Shown: piece by piece, positions 1 through 7,204 of the stretch
Layout of the letters: every line of letters begins with the position of its first letter
Numbering within the stretch: the stretch's first letter is position 1
Source: Candidatus Woesearchaeota archaeon
GTDB lineage: Archaea > Nanobdellota > Nanobdellia > Woesearchaeales > 21-14-0-10-32-9
DNA length: 11,648 bases
NCBI GenBank assembly: GCA_007117145.1
Contig: SKHC01000084.1
Coordinates: 1 to 11,648 of the forward strand
Direction of reading: 5' to 3'
Position numbers and translations under genes: made by a program
The notes under the pieces: generated by a model
What the model saw: only the letters and a program-made list of their open reading frames with translations
Database searches by the model: none
Told to the model about the DNA's origin: nothing

Positions 1-1403
1 TTAAGTATTTGTTCATTAAATCCACAAGGTATTCTGTGCCTTGTTACAACAACAGAGATGTTTCTATCTCTGATAATGTTTTGTTTGCTTTGACAGTTAC
101 CTGTAAAGAATGCAGTCACTTCTGCTATGTTTCCGCTATGCAAGTTAGAAGGAGGGGTTGCGATTACTTGGTTTTTGCTTGCAGGGTAACTTGCAAAAGT
201 TGTAAGTGGCTCAGTCATTATAATATTTCCAGTTCCAAATTTATCTTCAACATACCTCAATGCGTTTATGTCTTCTGTTTGAGCTAGGTGCATAACATAG
301 AATCTTTGATCTGGAACATCGTAGTATCCATTAAAACTTACTCCGATCAGCACAAGCGATAAAATAATTGCGACATAATAATTAGTTTTCCTAAAATATT
401 CAAATGCTATTCCAAGACCAATTCCTGCAGTTATCGTCAAAGCTATAAATGTGTAAAGAAGCGCTCTTTGATAAGGAAAAAAATAGCTCATATCAAATAA
501 AAGATAAGAAAAAATTGAAACTATAGGTAAAAATAAAAGTAAAGCAAAGTATTGTTTTTTATAAATTAAGTATCCAATTCCAATTATTCCAAACAAATAA
601 ACAACAGGGCTTACATGATCAAATAACCCAAACACGTGCTCGAATCCTTCTGTCCATCCATGTCTAAACGTAATTATGCCTAGAATGCCAAAGATTCGTT
701 CTCTAAGTATCAATGTACTTAGTAAACCCATAATTACTGGGAGACCTAGCACTTTGTAGTCAATTTTTCTTTTAATTATAACCTCGTTTATCAAGTAAAC
801 TGCAAGAAGTAATAAGCTAACCATAGGATAAGATAAAAGACTTATTACAAATGCTAAAACAGCTAACAATTGATAATTCTTAGTGTAAAAATAAAAGAAA
901 GCCATCATAATAAAAAAGCTAAATGTGCTCGGTACAAAAAAGAAGTGTCCTAACGTGTTGATATTGCTGTTTATACTTAAAAAGAATATACTCGAGAAAA
1001 ATGCGGAGTAATAATTTTTAGTTAAAGATTCCACAAATAAAAACACAAACAGCGTGGTGAGCACTCCAATTATTGCAGGTAAGAACTGAAAATAATACAA
1101 TATATCTAAACCTGTGCTCTTAAAAATCGTAGAAACGAAAATATGTGTTCCACTTTGAAGATTGAAATGATACGTATCAGTGTAAGGGTTTACATTTGAA
1201 AATTTTCCAGTTTCCATTGTATAAACAGATAGCGCAACCACGTTCCATTCATCTCCGTGCAAAGGATAAGGATAATACCCAGGAGAAGTTTTAGTGTAAA
1301 TGCTATCTTCTACAATTCGTACAGTTCCTGGGTTATTAAAGTGAGGTAAATATAATAAGACAAATCCAAAAACTATTATTATAGTCAAAAGAACTTTCTT
1401 CAT
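1..1403 (-). CDS. Polytopic membrane protein, probable GT-C type glycosyltransferase (partial, C-terminus off the left edge)
   Basis: The minus strand is open without a stop from an ATG at 1403 to the edge of the window, giving at least 467 residues. The protein starts with a hydrophobic helix (about 4-19), followed by an external loop containing an acidic pair D51-E52 in the context LHGDEW. Roughly nine more hydrophobic segments follow, up to about residue 355, then a soluble stretch with two cysteines. One N-terminal helix, an Asp/Glu pair in the first external loop and many later helices is the layout of GT-C glycosyltransferases, which move sugars from polyprenyl-linked donors on the outer membrane face. 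I see no family-specific motif such as the WWDYG of oligosaccharyltransferase, so donor, acceptor and exact family are unknown. A TATA box centred 25-26 bases before the ATG supports this start. It could instead be another large membrane enzyme or transporter. Confidence 0.85.
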   Translation of the reverse strand, partial: MKKVLLTIIIVFGFVLLYLPHFNNPGTVRIVEDSIYTKTSPGYYPYPLHGDEWNVVALSVYTMETGKFSNVNPYTDTYHFNLQSGTHIFVSTIFKSTGLDILYYFQFLPAIIGVLTTLFVFLFVESLTKNYYSAFFSSIFFLSINSNINTLGHFFFVPSTFSFFIMMAFFYFYTKNYQLLAVLAFVISLLSYPMVSLLLLAVYLINEVIIKRKIDYKVLGLPVIMGLLSTLILRERIFGILGIITFRHGWTEGFEHVFGLFDHVSPVVYLFGIIGIGYLIYKKQYFALLLFLPIVSIFSYLLFDMSYFFPYQRALLYTFIALTITAGIGLGIAFEYFRKTNYYVAIILSLVLIGVSFNGYYDVPDQRFYVMHLAQTEDINALRYVEDKFGTGNIIMTEPLTTFASYPASKNQVIATPPSNLHSGNIAEVTAFFTGNCQSKQNIIRDRNISVVVTRHRIPCGFNEQIL

Positions 1404-1424
1404 ATGTCACAGTTAGCTTAAAGT

Positions 1425-1432
1425 ATTATAAA
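1425..1432 (-). promoter_or_regulatory. TATA box of the minus-strand membrane protein gene
   Basis: Read on the minus strand the site is TTTATAAT, centred 25-26 bases upstream of the ATG at 1403. At that spacing archaeal transcription would start at or beside the A of the ATG, so the mRNA is probably leaderless. No Shine-Dalgarno sequence is present before the start. Confidence 0.6.
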
Positions 1433-1455
1433 AATATATGTTTTAAAACGAACTA

Positions 1456-1463
1456 TTTATATT
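1456..1463 (+). promoter_or_regulatory. TATA box of rio1
   Basis: TTTATATT is centred 26-27 bases before the ATG at 1486, with a purine-containing stretch (AACGAAC) just upstream that could act as the TFB recognition element. The spacing predicts a leaderless transcript. It lies back to back with the promoter of the minus-strand gene inside an 82-base divergent region. Confidence 0.65.
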
Positions 1464-1485
1464 ATTATCAATCTTATCAAAAGTC

Positions 1486-2196
1486 ATGGTTAGAAAGTCA
1501 AGAAAGGGGAGGCAGGAGTGGAAGACGTATAAAAACGTTTTTGACAGCTTTACTTTAAGGAATATTCATACTTTGGCATCTAAAGGTTATTTTAAAGAAT
1601 TAACAAGTCCTTTAGCACTTGGAAAAGAAGCAAACATATTCTTAGCAGAGAAAGATGATGGCTATGTCATAGTTAAGATTTATCGTTTAGAGAACTGTAA
1701 TTTTAATAAGATGTACTCTTACATAAGCACTGACCCAAGGTTTATAGGTCTTGACAACCAAAAAAGAAAAGTCATTTTTTCATGGGTTCAAAGAGAATAC
1801 AGAAACCTTCTTACAGCAAGAGACAAAATTAGAGTTCCAACACCTATAGCTTTTAAAGATAACATTTTGGTGATGGAGCTAATCGGAGATGTTGCTGATC
1901 AGTTAAAAAATGATGTGCCTAAAGATATAGATGGTTTCTTTGAAAAAGTGGTTGCTCAGATGAAATTGTTGTTAACAGCAGGTCTTGTGCATGGTGATTT
2001 GTCTGAATTCAACATTTTAAATGATAACGGGGAGCCTGTATTTATAGATATGAGTCAGTCAACAACCATAAAGGCATTTGATGCAAAAGAACTTTTAGAA
2101 AGAGATGTTAAAAATGTATTAAGATTCTTTTCAAAATATACTAAGCCAAGAGATATTCTTCCTGAAATGCTTGAGCACTTTGAAAAGCATAAGTAA
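1486..2196 (+). CDS. rio1: RIO1-type atypical serine protein kinase/ATPase
   Basis: This 236-residue protein belongs to the RIO kinase family. The RIO1-type nucleotide loop LALGKEAN lies at 43-50, the ATP-contacting lysine is K64 (VKIY), the catalytic loop HGDLSEFN is at 169-176 with D171 and N176, and the metal-binding IDMSQS is at 187-192 with D188. The GKEAN loop and the YR..N.F..M segment point to RIO1 rather than RIO2, and there is no N-terminal winged helix as in RIO2. RIO1 proteins work as ATPase/kinases in late maturation of the small ribosomal subunit. All expected catalytic residues are present and the length is normal for an archaeal form. A gene for a Dim2/Pno1-like KH protein, another small-subunit maturation factor, follows 34 bases later. 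A TATA box 26-27 bases upstream supports the ATG at 1486. Confidence 0.95.
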   Translation: MVRKSRKGRQEWKTYKNVFDSFTLRNIHTLASKGYFKELTSPLALGKEANIFLAEKDDGYVIVKIYRLENCNFNKMYSYISTDPRFIGLDNQKRKVIFSWVQREYRNLLTARDKIRVPTPIAFKDNILVMELIGDVADQLKNDVPKDIDGFFEKVVAQMKLLLTAGLVHGDLSEFNILNDNGEPVFIDMSQSTTIKAFDAKELLERDVKNVLRFFSKYTKPRDILPEMLEHFEKHK

Positions 2197-2199
2197 ACG

Positions 2200-2207
2200 T
2201 TTAAATA
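2200..2207 (+). promoter_or_regulatory. TATA box of the KH-domain gene
   Basis: TTTAAATA starts four bases after the rio1 stop and is centred 27-28 bases before the ATG at 2231. It suggests that the KH gene has its own leaderless promoter, possibly in addition to read-through from rio1. It also argues against the longer open frame that begins inside rio1 at 2171. Confidence 0.5.
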
Positions 2208-2230
2208 TTAGGCGAGGTTTCTCTTGTTTT

Positions 2231-2770
2231 ATGGAGTTCAACTACGAATTAAAAATACCTAAGGAAAGAATTGCTGTTCTTATTGGTAAGAATGGAGAGG
2301 TAAAAAAAGATTTAGAGGAAGCCACAGGTATTTTCATAGATGTTGATAGCAAGGAAGGAGATGTTAAAATAAAAGGTGAGAATTCTTTGAATCTCTTCGC
2401 GTTAAAAGAAGTAATACTTGCTGTAAGTAGAGGATTCAATCCCGATACTGCTCAATTGCTTTTAAAACAAGATTACGTTTTAGAAATTATTCCTATTCTT
2501 GATTTCATTAAAAACAAAAACCACTTAGAGAGATTAAAAGGTAGAGTGATAGGAGCTAAAGGTAAAAGCAGAAATACCATAGAAAGATTGACTGAAACGT
2601 ATATTAGTGTTTATGGTAAAACTATTTCAATCGTTGGAAGAGCGGAGAATGTGATGAGTGCTAAAAAAGCTGTTGAGTCACTTCTAAATGGAAGTCCTCA
2701 TAGTAATGTTTACAGATTTTTAGAAAGAAACAAAGTCAGACTTAAAAGAAAAGAGTTAAGTGAGTGGTAG
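2231..2770 (+). CDS. Two-KH-domain RNA-binding protein of the archaeal Dim2/Pno1 (Krr1-like) family
   Basis: This is a 179-residue protein with two KH domains. The first begins at the N-terminus and has the loop GKNG at 19-22. The second has GAKG at 108-111, preceded by LKGRVI and followed by the VYGKT strand and a final VY..LE helix, which are hallmarks of the Pno1/Dim2 family. In eukaryotes Pno1 binds the 3' end region of pre-18S rRNA during small-subunit assembly; archaeal homologues are thought to do similar work and to bind initiation factor aIF2alpha. Its place directly after rio1 fits a shared role in 30S maturation. The open frame extends upstream to an ATG at 2171 inside rio1, but those 20 extra residues do not look like KH protein. 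The start at 2231 has a TATA box 27-28 bases before it and begins just before the first KH strand, so I choose it. Confidence 0.9.
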   Translation: MEFNYELKIPKERIAVLIGKNGEVKKDLEEATGIFIDVDSKEGDVKIKGENSLNLFALKEVILAVSRGFNPDTAQLLLKQDYVLEIIPILDFIKNKNHLERLKGRVIGAKGKSRNTIERLTETYISVYGKTISIVGRAENVMSAKKAVESLLNGSPHSNVYRFLERNKVRLKRKELSEW

Positions 2771-2771
2771 T

Positions 2772-3185
2772 TCATACTTGTTGTAAGTAATAGTTTTCTA
2801 ATGCTCTAAGACAATAAAGTCTTTCTGATGTGCTGATTATGTCTTCGCAGTTGTAGCTTTCTTTAACTTTTTCGCTGTAGCACTCAATCTTTCTATCGCC
2901 GTTTGGAAGAGCGTCACAGCTTTGCATTTCAACTCCGCCTGTTGTAGGTGTTGAGATTACTTCTAAGTTTGTGTAAAGGAATATGAATCCTCCTCCAAGA
3001 ATAGTTATTGTGATTAGTACTATCATGCTAACAATAAGCGTTGAGTTTGTACTTGTTGCTTTAGAAATTCCTCGTTCTATTTGGTCATCGCTCCAACCAG
3101 CTGCTTGCAAGTTGTACCGTAGAGTTCTTTCGTCCACCCCTTTTTTCAAACTACTCTTTATATACCTTTCAAGATCCCTTCCCAT
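2772..3185 (-). CDS. Small single-span membrane protein with an N-terminal helical domain and a four-cysteine external repeat
   Basis: This protein of 137 residues has three parts. Residues 4-43 form a helical module (LERYI..SLKKG, then AAGWSDDQIE) of a kind often seen at the N-terminus of small membrane proteins from DPANN archaea and candidate-phylum bacteria; I know no assigned function for it. Residues 50-72 are a membrane helix. The tail, predicted to be external, has cysteines at 90, 102, 113 and 125. These form two units of C-x11-C that resemble each other (C......R.IEC and C.......RLYC), so the tail looks like a tandem repeat of a small disulfide-linked helical hairpin. It converges on the KH gene with one base between the stop codons, and it diverges from top6B. 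It is a real gene despite having no known function: the domain layout is coherent and an upstream TATA-like site is present. Confidence 0.8.
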   Translation of the reverse strand: MGRDLERYIKSSLKKGVDERTLRYNLQAAGWSDDQIERGISKATSTNSTLIVSMIVLITITILGGGFIFLYTNLEVISTPTTGGVEMQSCDALPNGDRKIECYSEKVKESYNCEDIISTSERLYCLRALENYYLQQV

Positions 3186-3210
3186 TACATATTTTTTGAG
3201 TTGGTTCTTA

Positions 3211-3218
3211 CTTAAATA
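3211..3218 (-). promoter_or_regulatory. TATA-like box of the small cysteine-repeat membrane protein gene
   Basis: On the minus strand TATTTAAG is centred about 29-30 bases before the ATG at 3185, predicting no leader or a leader of a few bases. It shares the 81-base divergent region with the top6B promoter. Confidence 0.45.
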
Positions 3219-3236
3219 TTTTTTCTATCAGAAAAC

Positions 3237-3244
3237 TTTATTAA
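3237..3244 (+). promoter_or_regulatory. TATA box of the topoisomerase VI operon
   Basis: TTTATTAA is centred 26-27 bases before the top6B ATG at 3267. The predicted transcript is leaderless; only a run of T lies directly before the ATG, with no Shine-Dalgarno sequence. Confidence 0.55.
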
Positions 3245-3266
3245 TACATATCCAACTTCATTTTTT

Positions 3267-4925
3267 ATGGTTGATTTAGCTTTAAATAATTCTAAAGCCC
3301 ACGAGCTTGCAAAAAGTCAAAGAGAAATAAGTATAGCTGAATTTTTTGAAAGAAACAGACACCTTTTAGGTTTTGACAATAAGCGTAAAGCTTTACTTAC
3401 TACAATTAAAGAGGCAGTTGATAATTCGCTTGATGCTTGTGAGGAAGCAGATATCTTACCTGAGATAATAGTTGAGATAACTGAGATGGGTGCAGACAGG
3501 TTTAGGGTTGCAATTGAAGATAATGGTCCTGGTATAGTTAAAGAGCAAATTCCAAAGATTTTTGCTAAGCTTTTGTATGGTTCTAAATTTCATAAGATGA
3601 AAATGCAAAGAGGACAGCAAGGCATTGGTATAAGTGCTGCAGTCATGTATTCTCAATTAACAACAGGCAAGCCTGCCAGAATCATTTCTAAGATAGGGGC
3701 AGGGCATCCAGCGCTTTACTATGAACTTAAAATTAATACTCAAACTAATAATCCTGAGATTATTTCTGAGCACGTAAAAGATTGGGGTAAAGAGTCAGGA
3801 ACACGAATAGAAATTGACTTGGAAGCTTCTTATAATAAAGGAAGGCAAAGCGTGGATGAATATATAAGAGAAACAGCAATCATAAACCCTCATGTGACAT
3901 TGATTTATCAACCTCCGAAAGGCGAGCAGTTAATGCTTGTAAGAGTCACTGAGAAGAAACCTGTTCAACCAGTTGAGATTAAACCGCATCCTTACGGTGT
4001 TGAGATGGGAATGCTAATCAAGATGCTTCAAGTTACAACTGCTAAGACTGTCAAGCAATTCATGAAAGAAGATTTTAGCAGGGTAAGTGATAAGGTCGCT
4101 GAAGAAATATTAGAAAATGCTCAAGTGTTAAGTAAAACTAAGCCTAAAAATGTTACAAGAGAGATGGCTGAGAGAATAATAGAAGGCATTAGAAATACTA
4201 AGATTATGATGCCTCCGACTGATTGCATCGTGCCAATAGGATCAGAACTTTTAGAGAGAGGTCTAAAGAAAGAGATTAACGCAGAGTTTTATGCTACGGT
4301 TTCAAGAACGCCAAATGTTTACAGAGGAAATCCGTTCCTTGTAGAAGCAAGTCTTGCGTATGGCGGAGATATTCCTTCAGAGGGAGGAATTGAAGTTATG
4401 AGATTTGCAAATAAAGTACCTTTGCTATATCAGCAAGGAGCATGTGCTATTAATGAAAGTGTTTGTCAAACTAATTGGAAAAGCTATGGTTTGCAACAGT
4501 CAGGAAGCAACCTCCCTCAAGGACCTTTAGTTTTAGTCGTTCATATAGCAAGTGTTTGGGTTCCATTTACAAGTGAAGCAAAAGAAGCCATCGCTCACTA
4601 TCCAGAAATAATCAAGGAAATCAAACTTGCTATTCAAGAAGTTGGCAGAGATCTTGGACGGTACGTCAACAAGAAGAAGAAAGTTAAAGATGAGATGAAG
4701 AAGAGAAGCTACATAGAAACATATATTCCTCACATAAGTGAAGCTTTAAAAGATATATTGGCTTTATCTGATTTTGCAGAGAGCGATATTAAAGACAATT
4801 TAAGTTACTTATTAGAACACACAAGGGGTAAACTAGATAATTTAGAATTTAATCCTGAGGCAAACACAGAATACGATGAAAACTTAGCAAGGATAGGAAG
4901 AGAGGAGGAAGAAAGAGATGAGTGA
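3267..4925 (+). CDS. top6B: DNA topoisomerase VI subunit B (ATPase subunit)
   Basis: The ATP-binding subunit of the type IIB topoisomerase, 552 residues, a usual length. It dimerises on ATP to drive strand passage through the break made by subunit A, relaxing supercoils and unlinking chromosomes. The GHKL ATPase fold is clear: the N-box EAVDNSLDA at 49-57 with N53, DNGPGI at 85-90, and the glycine-rich GQQGIGIS at 116-123. The H2TH region begins near residue 240 (PHPYG), and the transducer domain holds the conserved [10 protein letters not shown] at 434-443, where K439 is the likely lysine that contacts the ATP gamma-phosphate. The C-terminus is strongly acidic. The gene overlaps the start of top6A by 8 bases, so the two subunits are co-transcribed and probably translationally coupled. 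No key residue is missing. Confidence 0.97.
   Translation: MVDLALNNSKAHELAKSQREISIAEFFERNRHLLGFDNKRKALLTTIKEAVDNSLDACEEADILPEIIVEITEMGADRFRVAIEDNGPGIVKEQIPKIFAKLLYGSKFHKMKMQRGQQGIGISAAVMYSQLTTGKPARIISKIGAGHPALYYELKINTQTNNPEIISEHVKDWGKESGTRIEIDLEASYNKGRQSVDEYIRETAIINPHVTLIYQPPKGEQLMLVRVTEKKPVQPVEIKPHPYGVEMGMLIKMLQVTTAKTVKQFMKEDFSRVSDKVAEEILENAQVLSKTKPKNVTREMAERIIEGIRNTKIMMPPTDCIVPIGSELLERGLKKEINAEFYATVSRTPNVYRGNPFLVEASLAYGGDIPSEGGIEVMRFANKVPLLYQQGACAINESVCQTNWKSYGLQQSGSNLPQGPLVLVVHIASVWVPFTSEAKEAIAHYPEIIKEIKLAIQEVGRDLGRYVNKKKKVKDEMKKRSYIETYIPHISEALKDILALSDFAESDIKDNLSYLLEHTRGKLDNLEFNPEANTEYDENLARIGREEEERDE
4904..4908 (+). promoter_or_regulatory. Shine-Dalgarno site of top6A
   Basis: GGAGG lies 9 bases before the ATG at 4918, inside the end of top6B. 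It supports that start and shows that internal operon genes use SD-led initiation while the first genes appear leaderless. Confidence 0.75.
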
Positions 4926-6000
4926 TGCTTTAAAACAAATAAAGGAAGCTGCAACTAAGATATACGATAATATTAAGCAAAAGCAAAAAGCTGAGTTATC
5001 TGCTCCAATCAGAAGTCTAAACAACGTAGTCTATAACGTAAACCCTGGGTTTTTCGAGTTAAAAGGTCAAACAAAGAAGAGAACGCTAACTGCAAACACA
5101 GTAAAAAGTTTTGCTCAAACGCTCAGACTTATGAGTTTGTCTAAGCAGTTAATTGAAAGCGAGGATATTGCAACCAAAAGAGAAGCGTATTATGTTTCTA
5201 AAAATTGGGATGAAGCTCGGTTTAAAGAACAAACAGAGTCTGATTCCGTGATGGATGACATCGAGGCAATGTTTCAGGTTAACAGAGAACAACTAGGTTT
5301 CATTGCAGATGAACATGGAGGAAGCGTTGCAGGCCAGTTAATAGTTATAGATAAAGACACAAATACAGGTGAAGAGCTGAGAATTGATTGTACAAAGTTT
5401 GGAAGTGGTAGTTACAGTATTCCAAGTGACGTTGAACATTTACAATTCAAAACTGATGCTAAAGCAGTTATTGCAATTGAAACCAATGGTATGTTTGAGA
5501 GGTTGAACAAGCATAGTTTTTGGAAGAAACAAAATTGCATTTTGGTTAGCATGGGAGGGGTTCCAACAAGAGCTTGCAGAAGATTTATCAGAAGGTTAAG
5601 CGATGATGCGAACATCCCAGTCTACGTCTTCACTGATGGAGATTTCTACGGTTATTTTAATATTTACAGAACCTTAAAAGTTGGTAGTGGAAACGCAGCT
5701 CACATAAACGAGTTTTTCTGTGTTCCAAAAGCTAAATTCTTAGGTATAACACCTCAAGACATAATAGATTACAAGCTTCCAACTCATCCTATGAAAGAAG
5801 TTGATATGAAAAGAGGTAGAGATGCATTGAAAAATGATCCTTTCGTTAAAAGTCACAAAGAATGGCAAGAAGCCATAAAGCAACAGTCAAAACTTGGCAA
5901 AAGAGCAGAGCAACAGGCACTAGCAAAGCATGGTTTAAACTTCGTTGTAAGTGACTATTTACCTGAAAAATTGGCTAATCGTGGTTCTTGGTTGCCATAG
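4918..6000 (+). CDS. top6A: DNA topoisomerase VI subunit A (DNA-cleaving subunit, Spo11 homologue)
   Basis: The catalytic subunit, 360 residues. It cuts both DNA strands and stays joined to the 5' ends through a tyrosine. The 5Y-CAP (winged-helix) domain covers about 60-140 and contains TKREAYY with tandem tyrosines Y91-Y92; by comparison with the family the second is probably the catalytic one. The Toprim domain follows, with the glutamate E188 (AIETNG) and the metal-binding D240 and D242 (DGDFYGY). The conserved [13 protein letters not shown] lies soon after. The usual motif is DGDPYG; here the proline is phenylalanine, the only departure noted in an otherwise canonical active site. The start at 4918 is supported by the GGAGG site and by the 8-base overlap with top6B. 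Confidence 0.97.
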   Translation: MSDALKQIKEAATKIYDNIKQKQKAELSAPIRSLNNVVYNVNPGFFELKGQTKKRTLTANTVKSFAQTLRLMSLSKQLIESEDIATKREAYYVSKNWDEARFKEQTESDSVMDDIEAMFQVNREQLGFIADEHGGSVAGQLIVIDKDTNTGEELRIDCTKFGSGSYSIPSDVEHLQFKTDAKAVIAIETNGMFERLNKHSFWKKQNCILVSMGGVPTRACRRFIRRLSDDANIPVYVFTDGDFYGYFNIYRTLKVGSGNAAHINEFFCVPKAKFLGITPQDIIDYKLPTHPMKEVDMKRGRDALKNDPFVKSHKEWQEAIKQQSKLGKRAEQQALAKHGLNFVVSDYLPEKLANRGSWLP

Positions 6001-6005
6001 TAACC

Positions 6006-6013
6006 TTTATATA
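6006..6013 (+). promoter_or_regulatory. TATA box of the envelope gene cluster
   Basis: TTTATATA starts six bases after the top6A stop and is centred 27-28 bases before the ATG at 6037. The longest open frame begins with an ATG at 6013, which lies on the last base of this box and so could not be on the transcript. This makes 6037 the best start and separates the envelope cluster from the topoisomerase operon. Confidence 0.6.
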
Positions 6014-6036
6014 TGCTTTTGACAACTAATATGTGT

Positions 6037-7203
6037 ATGAGACAAAAATTTGGTCAGGCAACTGCCAGCGGAGCGGCAATAACTTTGATTGTTATAACAG
6101 TGGTTGTCGTGCTCTACGTGTTGTTTTTACCTCCTGCTGAAAGGCTAAAACTCTTAGAAGGGGAGAATGGAAATGGTGAGCCAAGTCCATCAAGACCTGA
6201 GGTGTTACTTGAAGAATTCGTAGGTAGGCTTCAATACGTGAGAGGGGGAGATGTTAACTTTGATTTGCAAAGTTTCAATCTAAGGACGATAACCTCGGCG
6301 CAAGTAGTAGCTTCTAAATCTAATATGTATGTTAAAAACAGTTTATTTGATACAATCACAGACACATTTAATTTCAATGTGGATACTTCCCGGTCGGAAG
6401 ATTTACTATTAACATTTAATGCGAGAGGAAAAGGTCATTTAGAAGTTAAGTTAAATGGTGAGCGGGTTTTCTTCGGGGAAATTGATGGTAACAGTCCTCC
6501 GATTTATTTAAATAAAAATTTGCTTGAGAGTTCAAACACTTTATTTTTTGAAGTTTCAAGTCCAGGGATAGTGTTTTGGAGTTTTAATTCTTATGAGATA
6601 ACATCTGCAAGGATAATAGGTGATGTTACAGATACTACAAGGTCTATGAATCAGCAAACAGTGAGTGTTTCTGAGATGCAACTTGATCTTTTAAGCACAG
6701 CGAGACTTAGATACTTTGTAAGTTGTAATCCAAATGAGGTAAAAGAGTTTGAAATTAAATTAAATCACAACTCTATCTTTAAAGGGATTCCTGATTGTAG
6801 CGTTTTAAATCATGTTAGTATTTCAAGATCTGATTTATATCCTGGAGTTAACTTCTTTGAGTTTAGCTTAGAAGAGGGTATGGTGACAGTTGATCAACTG
6901 CGACTTATGATTCAGTTGGAAACACCTCAAACCCCTCTTTATTACTTTGATGTTGAGGATAGGTTCTTTTACGAAAATGAATCTTTAAGGGCGAGTGTTG
7001 ATGCAACTTTGAAATTAGAGTTTCCAAATACTGATAGGAAAAGACTTGAAGTGTTTATTAATGGTAGAATCATCAGTATAAATATTGCAGATTTCAAAGT
7101 TGAAAGAGATGTTTCCACTTATTTAAGACCTGGTCTTAACACGTTAGAAATTAGACCTTTGCAAGATATTGATATAGTTGAAATGCGTTTAGAATTAACT
7201 TAA
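6037..7203 (+). CDS. Single-span envelope protein with three repeated beta-rich modules, function unknown
   Basis: This 388-residue protein starts with a short basic segment (MRQKFGQ), then one membrane helix at about 13-31 ending in LFLPP, followed by a polar linker and a large part predicted to be outside the cell. I recognise no enzyme family. From about residue 122 the protein consists of three related modules, at about 122-194, 222-294 and 323-388. Each has strands leading to a short turn (LNGERVFFG, LNHNSIFKG, INGRIISIN), then an N-containing strand (ESSNTLFFEV, PGVNFFEFSL, PGLNTLEIRP) and a closing strand (ITSARIIGDV, VDQLRLMIQL, IVEMRLELT). The pattern resembles a jelly-roll or carbohydrate-binding fold, which is inference. 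The start at 6037 is chosen from the TATA spacing; ATGs at 6013 and 6031 are in frame. It is followed one base later by the 701-residue membrane protein, so the two are probably one transcription unit. Confidence 0.85.
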   Translation: MRQKFGQATASGAAITLIVITVVVVLYVLFLPPAERLKLLEGENGNGEPSPSRPEVLLEEFVGRLQYVRGGDVNFDLQSFNLRTITSAQVVASKSNMYVKNSLFDTITDTFNFNVDTSRSEDLLLTFNARGKGHLEVKLNGERVFFGEIDGNSPPIYLNKNLLESSNTLFFEVSSPGIVFWSFNSYEITSARIIGDVTDTTRSMNQQTVSVSEMQLDLLSTARLRYFVSCNPNEVKEFEIKLNHNSIFKGIPDCSVLNHVSISRSDLYPGVNFFEFSLEEGMVTVDQLRLMIQLETPQTPLYYFDVEDRFFYENESLRASVDATLKLEFPNTDRKRLEVFINGRIISINIADFKVERDVSTYLRPGLNTLEIRPLQDIDIVEMRLELT

Positions 7204-7204
7204 A

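Noticed and set aside
9..287. Plus-strand open frame of 92 codons
   Set aside because: It lies opposite the continuous minus-strand membrane protein and has no promoter, SD or recognisable protein pattern.
2171..2230. Upstream in-frame extension of the KH gene starting inside rio1
   Set aside because: The added 20 residues do not resemble the family, and the TATA box at 2200-2207 lies inside the extension, pointing to a start at 2231.
3186..3266. T-runs in the divergent region as terminators
   Set aside because: Transcription diverges from this region, so no terminator is expected; the T-runs are ordinary AT-rich promoter surroundings.
2983..3279. Plus-strand open frame of 98 codons opposite the small membrane protein gene
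   Set aside because: It is the antisense of a coherent minus-strand gene and runs into the start of top6B; its hydrophobic stretch is the reverse of the membrane helix.
6013..6036. ATG at 6013 (and 6031) as start of the repeat-containing envelope protein
   Set aside because: 6013 is on the last base of the TATA box; 6031 is about 21-22 bases from its centre, closer than at the other genes. 6037 fits best, though 6031 cannot be excluded.
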